Source: Lentisphaerota bacterium (GTDB taxonomy: Bacteria > Verrucomicrobiota > Lentisphaeria > Oligosphaerales > PUNB01). Taken from it: 5,233 bases of DNA. Shown here piece by piece: positions 1 to 5,220 of this stretch. Every line of letters begins with the position of its first letter. The first letter of the stretch is position 1. The DNA lies in the NCBI GenBank assembly GCA_003552565.1, contig PUNB01000195.1:1-5233 (forward strand). The letters are read 5' to 3'. A model generated the notes under the pieces. It searched no databases. It saw nothing but the letters and a program-made list of their open reading frames with translations, and was not told where the DNA came from. A program made the position numbers and the translations under genes.

Positions 1-60
1 CGGATCACGAACCTAATTCCAAAGTCAAAAAAACACTGGACAAGGTGCGAGACAAGGTTT
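1..60 (-). repeat. F-family repeat, inverted copy (F2)
   Basis: The reverse complement of this stretch aligns without gaps to 2195-2256, with about 50 of 60 positions identical by eye. The best conserved core is TTTTTTTGACTTTGGAAT. The outer arm is diverged here, so the long hairpin seen in the 2195-2256 copy is weaker. The left edge may be cut by the window start. Confidence 0.8.
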
Positions 61-73
61 CATATGCCGCAAC

Positions 74-160
74 AAGTCTCTCCCTCAGGGTATCAGGCGC
101 ACCGCGCCGGCGGGCGGGCTTGTATGAAAATTCTTGGTTTCAGTGTTCAGGTGTCAGGGC
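74..160 (+). repeat. R-family element copy A with tail
   Basis: The element starts AAGTCTC (74-80), then has GGTATC (89-94), one spacer base and a 5-bp hairpin GGCGC-ACC-GCGCC (96-108), then a GGGCTTGTATGA block. A tail (120-154) matches 5097-5131 at 33 of 35 positions. In that other copy the right end reads GAGACTT, the exact complement of this element's left end, whereas here it has decayed to GAAAATT. No protein is implied. Confidence 0.75.
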
Positions 161-169
161 ATTAACCAA

Positions 170-230
170 GTTTCTCCCACGGGGTATCAGGCGTGCTTTG
201 TGCGCCGGCGGCCGGGCTTATGTGAGAAAC
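170..230 (+). repeat. R-family element copy B, complete with inverted ends
   Basis: This is the most intact copy, 61 bp long. It is bounded by GTTTCTC (170-176) and its perfect complement GAGAAAC (224-230). Inside, GGTATC (183-188) is followed after one base by a 7-bp hairpin GGCGTGC-TTT-GTGCGCC (190-206, two G-U pairs). A GGGCTTATGTGAGA block follows, almost identical to the minus-strand copy at 2266-2322. Confidence 0.75.
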
Positions 231-242
231 CGCGGCTATCTA

Positions 243-341
243 AAAGCGGCGTCAGGCCGCCGCACTCCAAAGATGCTTCGCATCAGTTCAGGACACCGAG
301 CCGAAAGGCTCTTTCGGAGTGCGGTGGGCACTCACCGCTTT
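243..341. repeat. Hairpin-rich structured element of about 99 nt
   Basis: Outer arms AAAGCGG (243-249) and CCGCTTT (335-341) pair perfectly. Inside, 260-272 pairs with 311-324 (13 bp with one bulged C). That stem encloses two small hairpins: GATGC-TTC-GCATC (272-284) and GAGCC-GAAA-GGCTC (298-311), the latter with a GNRA-type loop. Competing local hairpins also exist: GCGGC/GCCGC at 246-260 and GCGGTG/CACCGC at 321-338. It could be a palindromic mobile repeat or a structured RNA. I cannot tell which, and I see no associated gene such as a reverse transcriptase. Confidence 0.6.
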
Positions 342-450
342 AGTATAGCAACTCATGTGAACAACGGGTTCTTCGTTTGTCGTTCCTGGTTCTTCGTCCG
401 CAGGATTGCGAATTACAGGTTACTGATTACAAATTATGTTGTCCACCGGT

Positions 451-486
451 GTTTCTCTCTCGGGGTATCCGGTGCCTTGCGCCCGC
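451..486 (+). repeat. R-family element copy C, left half
   Basis: It starts GTTTCTCTCTC, has GGTATC at 464-469, then one base and the hairpin GGTGC-CTT-GCGCC (471-483). The right half of the element is absent and is replaced by unrelated sequence containing two GCTCGCT copies. Its left end is very close to the left end of the minus-strand copy at 2266-2322. Confidence 0.65.
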
Positions 487-503
487 TCGCTAAAGCTCGC
501 TGC

Positions 504-535
504 AACTGCCGCCTGAAGGCGGAACTCCGGCAGTT
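504..535. repeat. Nested GC-rich inverted repeat
   Basis: AACTGCCG (504-511) is perfectly complementary to CGGCAGTT (528-535). Nested within is CCGCC-TGAA-GGCGG (509-522). The inner and outer stems share three bases, so AACTG/CAGTT plus the inner hairpin is the compatible fold. No T-run follows, so it is unlikely to be a simple intrinsic terminator. Confidence 0.6.
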
Positions 536-695
536 TCGTTGGCAGACCCCAAATCTCGCCTCGGATTATCAGGCGGGCGGCAGATATGCAAGTAATCAGC
601 ATCAAGCTTGAACAGTGGATTAACCGGATTAGGTTACTGCTTAGTATCCGTGTTATTGTCGTGTTGATAAATTTATGGATTGCGGGTTCGGCTGA

Positions 696-1481
696 ATGAA
701 GATTCTTTTTATTGGCGACATAGTTGGCAAGGGCGGGCGGAAAGCCGTTACTGAGCTGGCAGTGAAATTACGGCAGGAGTTTGGTTGCGGGCTGGTAGTG
801 GCCAACGGTGAGAACATGGCCGGCGGCGGAGGCATCAATGGCAAGTGCATTCGGGCGATCACTCCGGCGCCGATGGTGGATGTGATTACCGGCGGTGACC
901 ATTTCTGGGACCGCAAGGAGTTTCTGGCGGAGGCCGGCGATTTTCCGCAGGTGCTGAGGCCAGCCAATATGTCGCCGCTGCAGCCGGGCAAGGGTTACGG
1001 AATTTTCACCGCCGTCGGCGGCGAGGAGGTTGGGGTTGTCTGTTTACAGGGGCGGACTTTTCTTAATAATCAGGCTGATTCGCCGTTTGCCGCCGCCGAT
1101 AAAATTGTTTCTGAAATACGTCATCGCACCAGTTTGATCATAGTTGATTTCCATGCCGAGGCAACGAGTGAGAAACTGGCGCTCGGCCGTTATCTTGACG
1201 GGCGGGTCAGCGCGGTGCTTGGAACACACACGCATGTGCCGACTGCCGATGAACAGGTTTTTCCCGGCGGCACGGCTTACCAGACTGATGTCGGAATGGT
1301 GGGAGCGCGGGAGTCGATTCTGGGGCGGGAGATAGAGCCGGTGGTGCAGAAATTCGCCACTGGGATGCCGGCCCGCTTTAACGTGGTTGAAAAGGGCATC
1401 AGGATGAACGCGACGCTGTTGGAAGCGGAATCAGCGACCGGTAAAGCTATTAGTATAAAACGTATAGTGCGTGATTTATAA
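696..1481 (+). CDS. ymdB: YmdB-family metallophosphoesterase (TIGR00282 type)
   Basis: A 261-residue protein, the usual length for this family of cytoplasmic dinuclear-metal phosphodiesterases; the Bacillus YmdB member hydrolyses 2',3'-cyclic nucleotides and affects biofilm behaviour. Visible motifs in order: GDIVG with metal ligand D8, NGEN with E39 and N40, GDHFWD around 67-72, RPAN at 88-91, DFHAEATSEK with H153, and GTHTHVPTADE with H178 and H180. All expected metal ligands are present except that the usual GNH Asn is Asp (D68). H69 aligns with the catalytic His. The start is fixed by an in-frame TGA immediately before the ATG, and the family's N-terminal pattern begins at this Met. No strong Shine-Dalgarno is visible. 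The next gene, nrdR, starts 2 nt after the stop, suggesting co-transcription. Family assignment is firm; the substrate in this organism is inferred. Confidence 0.95.
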   Translation: MKILFIGDIVGKGGRKAVTELAVKLRQEFGCGLVVANGENMAGGGGINGKCIRAITPAPMVDVITGGDHFWDRKEFLAEAGDFPQVLRPANMSPLQPGKGYGIFTAVGGEEVGVVCLQGRTFLNNQADSPFAAADKIVSEIRHRTSLIIVDFHAEATSEKLALGRYLDGRVSAVLGTHTHVPTADEQVFPGGTAYQTDVGMVGARESILGREIEPVVQKFATGMPARFNVVEKGIRMNATLLEAESATGKAISIKRIVRDL

Positions 1482-1483
1482 TT

Positions 1484-1948
1484 ATGAAATGTGCAAAATG
1501 CGGTTGCGTTAATGACCGGGTGGTCGATAGTCGGGAATCCCGGGATGGAGACAGTATACGACGGCGGCGTCAATGTGTTGACTGCGGGCATCGTTTCACC
1601 ACTCATGAGATGGTTCTGAAAGAAGAAATTGTGGTAATTAAACGTGATCAGGGCAGGGAAGATTTTGATCCTGCCAAGATTCGCTCCGGGATTCGGCAGG
1701 CCTGCTGGAAAAGGCCGATCAGTGAATTGCAGATTGACAAGATAGTTCAAAACACCACCAGGAACATGGAACTGTATCCTGAAAGAGAGGTGCCCTCCCA
1801 GTATATCGGGGAACTGGTGATGCGGGAGCTGAGGGATGTTGACCATGTGGCCTTTGTTCGTTTCGCTTCTGTTTATCGAAGCTTTGAAGATGTGGGAGAA
1901 TTCATTGAGGAGATTCGTAATCTTACCGGGGTTGAGAAGTCGAGTTGA
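1484..1948 (+). CDS. nrdR: Transcriptional repressor NrdR
   Basis: A 154-residue protein matching NrdR along its full length. NrdR represses ribonucleotide reductase genes by binding NrdR boxes, and senses ATP/dATP through its ATP-cone. The N-terminal zinc ribbon has C3-x2-C6 and C31-x2-C34, with the signature VVDSRESRDGDSIRRRRQC and then FTTHE. The ATP-cone spans roughly residues 49-139 and ends in the hallmark VAFVRFASVYRSFED. No key residue is missing. The ATG lies 2 nt after the ymdB stop, with no clear ribosome site between, so translation probably depends on coupling. I see no ribonucleotide reductase gene in the window, so its regulon lies elsewhere. A spacer of more than 500 nt follows, so this is probably the end of the operon. 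Confidence 0.97.
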   Translation: MKCAKCGCVNDRVVDSRESRDGDSIRRRRQCVDCGHRFTTHEMVLKEEIVVIKRDQGREDFDPAKIRSGIRQACWKRPISELQIDKIVQNTTRNMELYPEREVPSQYIGELVMRELRDVDHVAFVRFASVYRSFEDVGEFIEEIRNLTGVEKSS

Positions 1949-1967
1949 GGGGAGTATGAAGGAAGGC

Positions 1968-1999
1968 GGTTTCATTAGGGATTCGTTTCATTAGGGATT
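1968..1999. repeat. 16-bp tandem direct repeat, two units
   Basis: GTTTCATTAGGGATT at 1969-1983 recurs at 1985-1999, giving a 16-bp period with one mismatch. It begins 20 nt after the nrdR stop codon. No function is evident; it may be slippage-derived. Confidence 0.8.
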
Positions 2000-2037
2000 A
2001 GGTCTTCTCTAGCGGCTGCGCGTTCCACGGCCAATTG

Positions 2038-2120
2038 GATTAAGGCGAAAGATTATGAGGAAAGATTGGGGAAGAACGGGTGCGCCCCTTAATCTTTTGC
2101 CCTAATCTTTCGCCTTAATC
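2038..2120. repeat. Long hairpin built of 13-bp units
   Basis: The 18-bp arm at 2038-2055 is perfectly complementary to 2103-2120. Pairing resumes inside (AAAGATTGGGG against CCCCTTAATCTTT, with a 2-nt bulge), leaving a loop around GAAGAACGGGTGCG. The right arm is itself a tandem array with 13-bp period (TAATCTTTTGCCC at 2090-2102, TAATCTTTCGCCT at 2103-2115, then TAATC), and the left arm mirrors it. As RNA it could end nrdR transcripts or shield their 3' end, but no T-run follows immediately. A non-autonomous palindromic repeat is equally possible. Confidence 0.8.
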
Positions 2121-2132
2121 TCGTTTCCGAAC

Positions 2133-2172
2133 CCTTTTCGCGGAGGGTCTAGCTAGAGGCTATGCGAAAAGG
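2133..2172. repeat. Symmetric nested palindrome (G element)
   Basis: CCTTTTCGC (2133-2141) and GCGAAAAGG (2164-2172) are perfect complements. Exactly centred between them is the 10-bp palindrome TCTAGCTAGA (2148-2157), with 6 unpaired bases on each side. The right half (2150-2172) recurs at 5166-5188. The layout could be a protein-binding operator or a mobile-element end; neither is shown. Confidence 0.65.
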
Positions 2173-2194
2173 CATATCGCATGTTCCTGAGTTC

Positions 2195-2256
2195 AACTTT
2201 GTCCCGAACCTTGTCCTGTGTTTTTTTGACTTTGGAATCAGGTTCGGGACAAGGTT
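2195..2256 (+). repeat. F-family repeat, hairpin copy (F1)
   Basis: Arms AACTTTGTCCCGAACC (2195-2210) and GGTTCGGGACAAGGTT (2241-2256) form a 16-bp stem with one G-T pair around a 30-nt loop containing a T7 run and GACTTTGGAATC. The whole unit recurs inverted at 1-60, and its left end recurs at 5221-5233. There is no T-run after the stem, so it does not look like an intrinsic terminator. Confidence 0.8.
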
Positions 2257-2265
2257 ATATATACG

Positions 2266-2322
2266 AAGTCTCACATAAGCTCGACCGGCGGCGCGATGTA
2301 CCGGATACCTCCGGACAGAAAC
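2266..2322 (-). repeat. R-family element copy E (minus strand)
   Basis: Read on the minus strand it starts GTTTCTG, has GGTATC (2304-2309) followed after one base by GGTAC-ATC-GCGCC (2290-2302; one A-C mismatch in the stem), then GAGCTTATGTGAGACTT. The last block is almost identical to the right part of copy B, and the left part resembles copy C. It lies about 10 nt from the F1 repeat. Confidence 0.7.
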
Positions 2323-2393
2323 ATCGGTGAACGAGATCGGCGACCTGCCTCCGCCAAAGGCTACGGCATGGCATGCGAGAAAGGTGAACGATT

Positions 2394-2483
2394 ATGAGAT
2401 TCGTCATCCGTTCTCGTCAACCGCTTCGTGGGCCGGTGTTTCACCCAAGTCCAGAAACCCATTCAATGCGATTCAATCTATGA
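2394..2483 (+). CDS. Candidate 29-residue upstream small ORF
   Basis: ATG at 2394 opens a 30-codon frame including the stop (MRFVIRSRQP...HSMRFNL). It is preceded by AAGGTGA six bases before the ATG, the best Shine-Dalgarno match in this region. The TGA stop overlaps the ATG at 2480 as ATGA, a classic coupling arrangement with the downstream gene, which has no ribosome site of its own. The peptide is basic (five Arg) with no recognised domain. It could be a leader or coupling peptide, or chance, because the longer frame opening at GTG 2327 crosses it in another phase. Confidence 0.35.
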   Translation: MRFVIRSRQPLRGPVFHPSPETHSMRFNL

Positions 2484-3475
2484 TACAGCTACATCCCAGA
2501 AGGATACTGCTGCGCAATTCTGAAGGCGAACGAGAAAGTGTTGACCTCGGTGATATTGAGGGAGCGCTGGACCGGTCTCTGGCTGTCTGCGGGGTGCGCG
2601 GCAGTTGGCTAGCCGATCATATTCTGGTGGCACTGCGGGATTACGCGTCGGTTGCCGACGGTTCAGACGAAAAGAGCGGCTGGGATCAACGTTCGCTGCA
2701 GCGGATATTGGCCAGGATGCTGATCGATGCCGGTTATGCCGATGTGGCGGCGGTTTTTTCTGATGAATGCAGGCTCCGGGATGAGTCGGTTGAGGTTGAG
2801 CCGAGAGACGGCTGGGATCAGCGGCGGATAGAAGCTTTATTGCGGCGTGAATTGAAAGCAATTGAGCATTTAACTCCGAAACTGGGAGAATTAGTGGCGG
2901 AGAAATTGCATGGTCTGGGGTTGTCCAGGGTAGCGGATTCGTTGATTGTCGAGCTGGCCCGGCATTTGCTGTCGGAGTGGGGGGAATGCGAAAGGCGACA
3001 GGAGTCCGCGCTTTCGGCGCCGAAAGGCGACTGGCTGCTGGCGCCGGGTTTCTGGCAGACTTTTCTGCCGGCATCGACGGCGGCTTTGGTTGAGGATGAA
3101 ATTCTGGATATTCGTCCATTAAGTGAATTGCTGCCGGTGGTACGTTTGCGTTTGTTTCTCTCCCGGCTGGTCGCCGGTATTGAAGAGCGGCCTTTGACCG
3201 AGCTGCGTCTGCAGCCGCTGCTGGCTCATACCGCGGAGGAAATCGCGGGGGCGATTGAGAATTTAGTGCGTCATTTACGGAATCGGAAAGAAGGCGGAAC
3301 TTATGTTCATCCCGCGCATCTGACGATTTGCGGATTGGATCATGTTTTGAGCAGTGAATTTCCGGCTGAGTCGAAAAAAGTCCGCCAAATGCGCAGGCAG
3401 GAAATAATTGATGCTTTCACACGCGTCATGCGTCAGCGCCTGGAGCATCCGCTGATATTAAAATTTCAAGGGTAA
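2480..3475 (+). CDS. Unrecognised protein, possible ATP-cone-like N-terminus
   Basis: 331 residues if started at ATG 2480. I do not recognise the family. Residues about 6-90 resemble an ATP-cone in layout: LLRNSEGERESVDLGDIEGA, a helical stretch, then RILARMLIDAGYADVAAVF, as in the nucleotide-sensing cones of NrdR and ribonucleotide reductase. This is a visual impression only. A motif GWDQR occurs twice, at residues 67-71 and 111-115, each followed by a helix, suggesting an internal duplication. The rest looks helical and charged; no signal peptide, membrane segment or cysteine cluster is visible. The frame is open back to GTG 2327 (382 residues), but that extension looks unlike the rest, has no ribosome site and begins 5 nt after a repeat, so I prefer 2480. 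The next gene starts 3 nt after the stop, so both are probably one transcript. Confidence 0.7.
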   Translation: MIQLHPRRILLRNSEGERESVDLGDIEGALDRSLAVCGVRGSWLADHILVALRDYASVADGSDEKSGWDQRSLQRILARMLIDAGYADVAAVFSDECRLRDESVEVEPRDGWDQRRIEALLRRELKAIEHLTPKLGELVAEKLHGLGLSRVADSLIVELARHLLSEWGECERRQESALSAPKGDWLLAPGFWQTFLPASTAALVEDEILDIRPLSELLPVVRLRLFLSRLVAGIEERPLTELRLQPLLAHTAEEIAGAIENLVRHLRNRKEGGTYVHPAHLTICGLDHVLSSEFPAESKKVRQMRRQEIIDAFTRVMRQRLEHPLILKFQG

Positions 3476-3478
3476 AAA

Positions 3479-4285
3479 ATGAATAATGTCAAGCTGCCGT
3501 CAGAACGGGATTCGGAACCGTCCTACATAAAAGAAGAGCCTTTGTGCCTGATCTGGCGTGCATGCCTTAAGGACGGGACTCCTGTGGTGGCGAAACTGTA
3601 CCGGCATCGGGGGCTGTTTAATTTTCTGAGAGGAAAGTTGTTTCAATTCCGGGCGGGGAGGGAATTTGAAGCATTGAAGATACTGGAATCAAACCTGGTT
3701 CCGTGCAGCCGGCCTCTGGGCTGGGAGAAGGGGTATTCCCGGAACTACGGATTTTATGAACTTCTAATCACGGAAGAAAGAGTGGACACCGAATCGATCC
3801 GGGAAGTGCTGGACAGCCATTGGGAAGTGTTAAGCGATTCTGGCAATTTGAAAGAGTTGTTCGCGGTGATCAGAAAGATGCATGAACTGGGGGTTTATCA
3901 TGGGCATTTGGGGCCAAAAAACGTACTATTTCGTCGGAACCGCGAGGGGAAGGCGGAATATTTTCTGATTGACTTGCCGCGGGTCAAACATTTTTCTCGG
4001 TCAATAGCGGGTACTGACATCGCTCTTTATGATTTAATGAAGGCGGTCGCCAAACTGGAAAGGCGACTTGGCTACAGGTTCTGTGAAAAAATACTGACCG
4101 AAGTCTACGGACTTGACGAGCATGGGGTAGAGCGTTTATACAAAGCCTCCGGATATTTGCAGCAAAAGGAAAAGACGGATAAAATTTCCAGAATAAGCTA
4201 TAATGTCAAAGTCTTTATGAAGGCACTGCTGACTCGTGTGAAGCACCTGTGTACAGCGGAAGCCGGTAAAGGTAAAGCAGGCTGA
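3479..4285 (+). CDS. Kdo/WaaP-type lipopolysaccharide kinase-fold protein, possibly catalytically altered
   Basis: A 268-residue protein with the small protein-kinase-like fold of lipopolysaccharide core kinases (Kdo kinase, WaaP/InaA), enzymes that phosphorylate sugars of the lipid A-core on the inner face of the cytoplasmic membrane. Visible landmarks: VVAKLY with the ATP-binding Lys K39; RAGREFEAL with a candidate helix-C Glu (E62 or E64); YHGHLGPKNVLF at 140-151; and FLIDLP with the metal-binding Asp D165. The usual HGD catalytic Asp is His (H143, codon CAT), while N148 is kept. This may reflect a divergent enzyme or a pseudokinase. It has no signal peptide. AAGGG (3468-3472), six bases before the ATG, is a usable ribosome site. 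It follows its upstream partner by 3 nt and converges on a lipoprotein gene. The fold assignment is fairly secure; the substrate is not known. Confidence 0.8.
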   Translation: MNNVKLPSERDSEPSYIKEEPLCLIWRACLKDGTPVVAKLYRHRGLFNFLRGKLFQFRAGREFEALKILESNLVPCSRPLGWEKGYSRNYGFYELLITEERVDTESIREVLDSHWEVLSDSGNLKELFAVIRKMHELGVYHGHLGPKNVLFRRNREGKAEYFLIDLPRVKHFSRSIAGTDIALYDLMKAVAKLERRLGYRFCEKILTEVYGLDEHGVERLYKASGYLQQKEKTDKISRISYNVKVFMKALLTRVKHLCTAEAGKGKAG

Positions 4286-4293
4286 AAAGCGGG

Positions 4294-4992
4294 TTAATAT
4301 TTCACTTCAATTTCTGGCGGCCGCAGAAAATAGTCATTTTCCTCGCCGGGACTTAGACTCCAGCGGACTATGTCTTCATTGGTTATTTCACCGGTGGCCG
4401 AGATGATCGGCCGCGGGGTTTCAACAACTATGTTGATTTCCACCTTTTCCAGCAGTTTTTCAAGTGTCTCGGCGTGTTCACCTCTTGGGCGACTTATTTG
4501 TTGTTCCTGGACATGGGCCGGCATTCGAAACCTGAAAATATGGGCTTCCCGATCTTCTTTTTCTGTTCGGTCGGCACTTTCCAGCATAAAGTTTCCGATA
4601 TGGCCGGCCTGTATGGATTCGCGCAGGTCATCCAGATTGAAAACGATACTGGCGTAACGCCGGCCTTCCTGCTCATTGGTTCCCTGTTCATAGCTTTGCA
4701 GGCTCATTCCTGATTGATTGAAATGGCTGCGGGCCTGTTCTTCATTGAACATCCACAGGCGCTCTTCTGCCGTTTCCGGGCGATTGCCGGTCTGCTGTTC
4801 CTGTATTAAATCCTGCATTTCCTGAAAAAACCGGTAGTCCTCTTCAGGAATAGAATAACTAAGTGACACGGCGGCTGATCCGTCTTCCCGGATAGTTATT
4901 TTCTGTTCCATTTCCAGACATCCGGAAACAAGCATGGTGACGCTTATGAAAAGCGGCCCCGAGATAAGATGGAATAATCGACGATGAAACAT
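4294..4992 (-). CDS. Predicted lipoprotein, possibly LppM-like
   Basis: A 232-residue protein with a typical lipoprotein signal: basic start MFHRR, hydrophobic stretch to residue 24, and lipobox VSGC with the lipidated Cys at 25. This implies export and anchoring to a membrane, probably the outer membrane. The mature part begins LEMEQKITIREDGSAAVSLS, followed by a Glu/Gln-rich helical section, then a strand-rich segment with RRYASIVFNLDDL (about 113-125). This layout recalls LppM-like lipoproteins (DUF3153-type), but I offer that only as a likeness. There is no transmembrane helix after the signal. Its stop lies 8 nt from the stop of the convergent kinase-like gene, with no clear terminator between. 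No obvious Shine-Dalgarno precedes the ATG. Function is unknown. Confidence 0.85.
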   Translation of the reverse strand: MFHRRLFHLISGPLFISVTMLVSGCLEMEQKITIREDGSAAVSLSYSIPEEDYRFFQEMQDLIQEQQTGNRPETAEERLWMFNEEQARSHFNQSGMSLQSYEQGTNEQEGRRYASIVFNLDDLRESIQAGHIGNFMLESADRTEKEDREAHIFRFRMPAHVQEQQISRPRGEHAETLEKLLEKVEINIVVETPRPIISATGEITNEDIVRWSLSPGEENDYFLRPPEIEVKY

Positions 4993-5002
4993 ATTTTATG
5001 TC

Positions 5003-5031
5003 TTAACAGTTTTGATGATGATGCTTGTCAA
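5003..5031 (-). promoter_or_regulatory. Candidate promoter for the lipoprotein gene
   Basis: On the minus strand a perfect TTGACA (5026-5031) is followed after 17 nt by TGTTAA (5003-5008), a poor -10 match (3 of 6). Transcription would start near 4996, only a few bases before the ATG at 4992, which fits the missing Shine-Dalgarno but implies a nearly leaderless mRNA. A TATACT (5039-5044, minus strand) without a good -35 is an alternative. Confidence 0.35.
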
Positions 5032-5096
5032 TTGGTTAGTATAGATTAATTTAACTTCTGATTGGCGGTTGGCAATCGCGGGGGTGGGTGATTGGT

Positions 5097-5131
5097 TTGT
5101 ATGAGACTTCTTGGTTTCAGTGTTCAGGTGT
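5097..5131 (+). repeat. R-family right end plus tail
   Basis: This matches 120-154 at 33 of 35 positions, including TTCTTGGTTTCAGTGTTCAG. The left part of the R element (GGTATC and hairpin) is missing. It keeps the right end GAGACTT, which is the complement of the left end AAGTCTC of copy A. Confidence 0.8.
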
Positions 5132-5159
5132 GTCAAGTCCTGACTAAAAGTTGACACCT
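5126..5159. repeat. Imperfect inverted repeat
   Basis: AGGTGTGTCAA (5126-5136) pairs with TTGACACCT (5151-5159) with a 2-nt bulge around a 14-nt loop. It starts inside the R-family tail. There is no T-run, and no nearby gene end to which it could serve as terminator. Confidence 0.5.
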
Positions 5160-5165
5160 TATGAA

Positions 5166-5188
5166 TAGCTAGACCCCATGCGAAAAGG
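5166..5188 (+). repeat. Second copy of the G element half
   Basis: TAGCTAGA followed by ATGCGAAAAGG matches 2150-2172 at 20 of 23 positions. The left arm of the palindrome is absent here. As at 2133-2256, an F-family repeat follows in the same orientation (31 nt later here, 22 nt later there), so G plus F looks like a composite unit. Confidence 0.65.
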
Positions 5189-5220
5189 TGTTTGCAGTCT
5201 CTACACGCACAAAAAAATAA

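Larger units (their letters stand above)
1..695. other. Repeat-rich spacer without a convincing gene
   Basis: This stretch holds an F-family repeat (1-60), three R-family elements (74-160, 170-230, 451-486), a multi-hairpin element (243-341) and a GC hairpin (504-535). A 188-codon open frame crosses it, but it runs straight through the repeats, its translation is rich in Arg and Ala with no recognisable domain, and no ribosome site precedes it, so I read it as non-coding. Small direct repeats also occur: GGTTCTTCGT at 367-376 and again at 388-397. A degenerate R-like core (ATTATCAGG, 565-573) lies near the 3' end. I found no convincing promoter for the downstream gene. Confidence 0.7.

Noticed and set aside
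74..486. R-element copies as a CRISPR array
   Set aside because: Copies differ in length and sequence, spacing is irregular, orientations vary in the window, and no cas gene is present.
45..611. 188-codon open frame on the + strand
   Set aside because: It crosses three R elements and two hairpin elements, its translation is low-complexity Arg/Ala-rich with no domain, and it has no ribosome site. It is best explained by stop-poor GC-rich repeats.
1277..1975. 232-codon open frame on the minus strand
   Set aside because: It lies opposite the clearly identified ymdB end and nrdR; a shadow frame.
2249..2270. AT-rich TATATA segment resembling an NrdR box
   Set aside because: Only the centre matches; the flanks do not form the expected palindrome and no ribonucleotide reductase gene is nearby.
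2327..2479. In-frame 51-residue N-terminal extension from GTG 2327
   Set aside because: No ribosome site, starts just after a repeat, and the residues look unlike the rest of the protein; the ATG at 2480 with the ATGA overlap is preferred, though not proven.
2478..3119. 213-codon minus-strand frame, Pro/Ser/Ala rich
   Set aside because: Antisense to the better supported + strand gene, with composition typical of a shadow frame.
5151..5179. TTGACA as a -35 box on the + strand
   Set aside because: The sequence 17 nt downstream is CCCCAT, not a -10, and no gene follows within the window.
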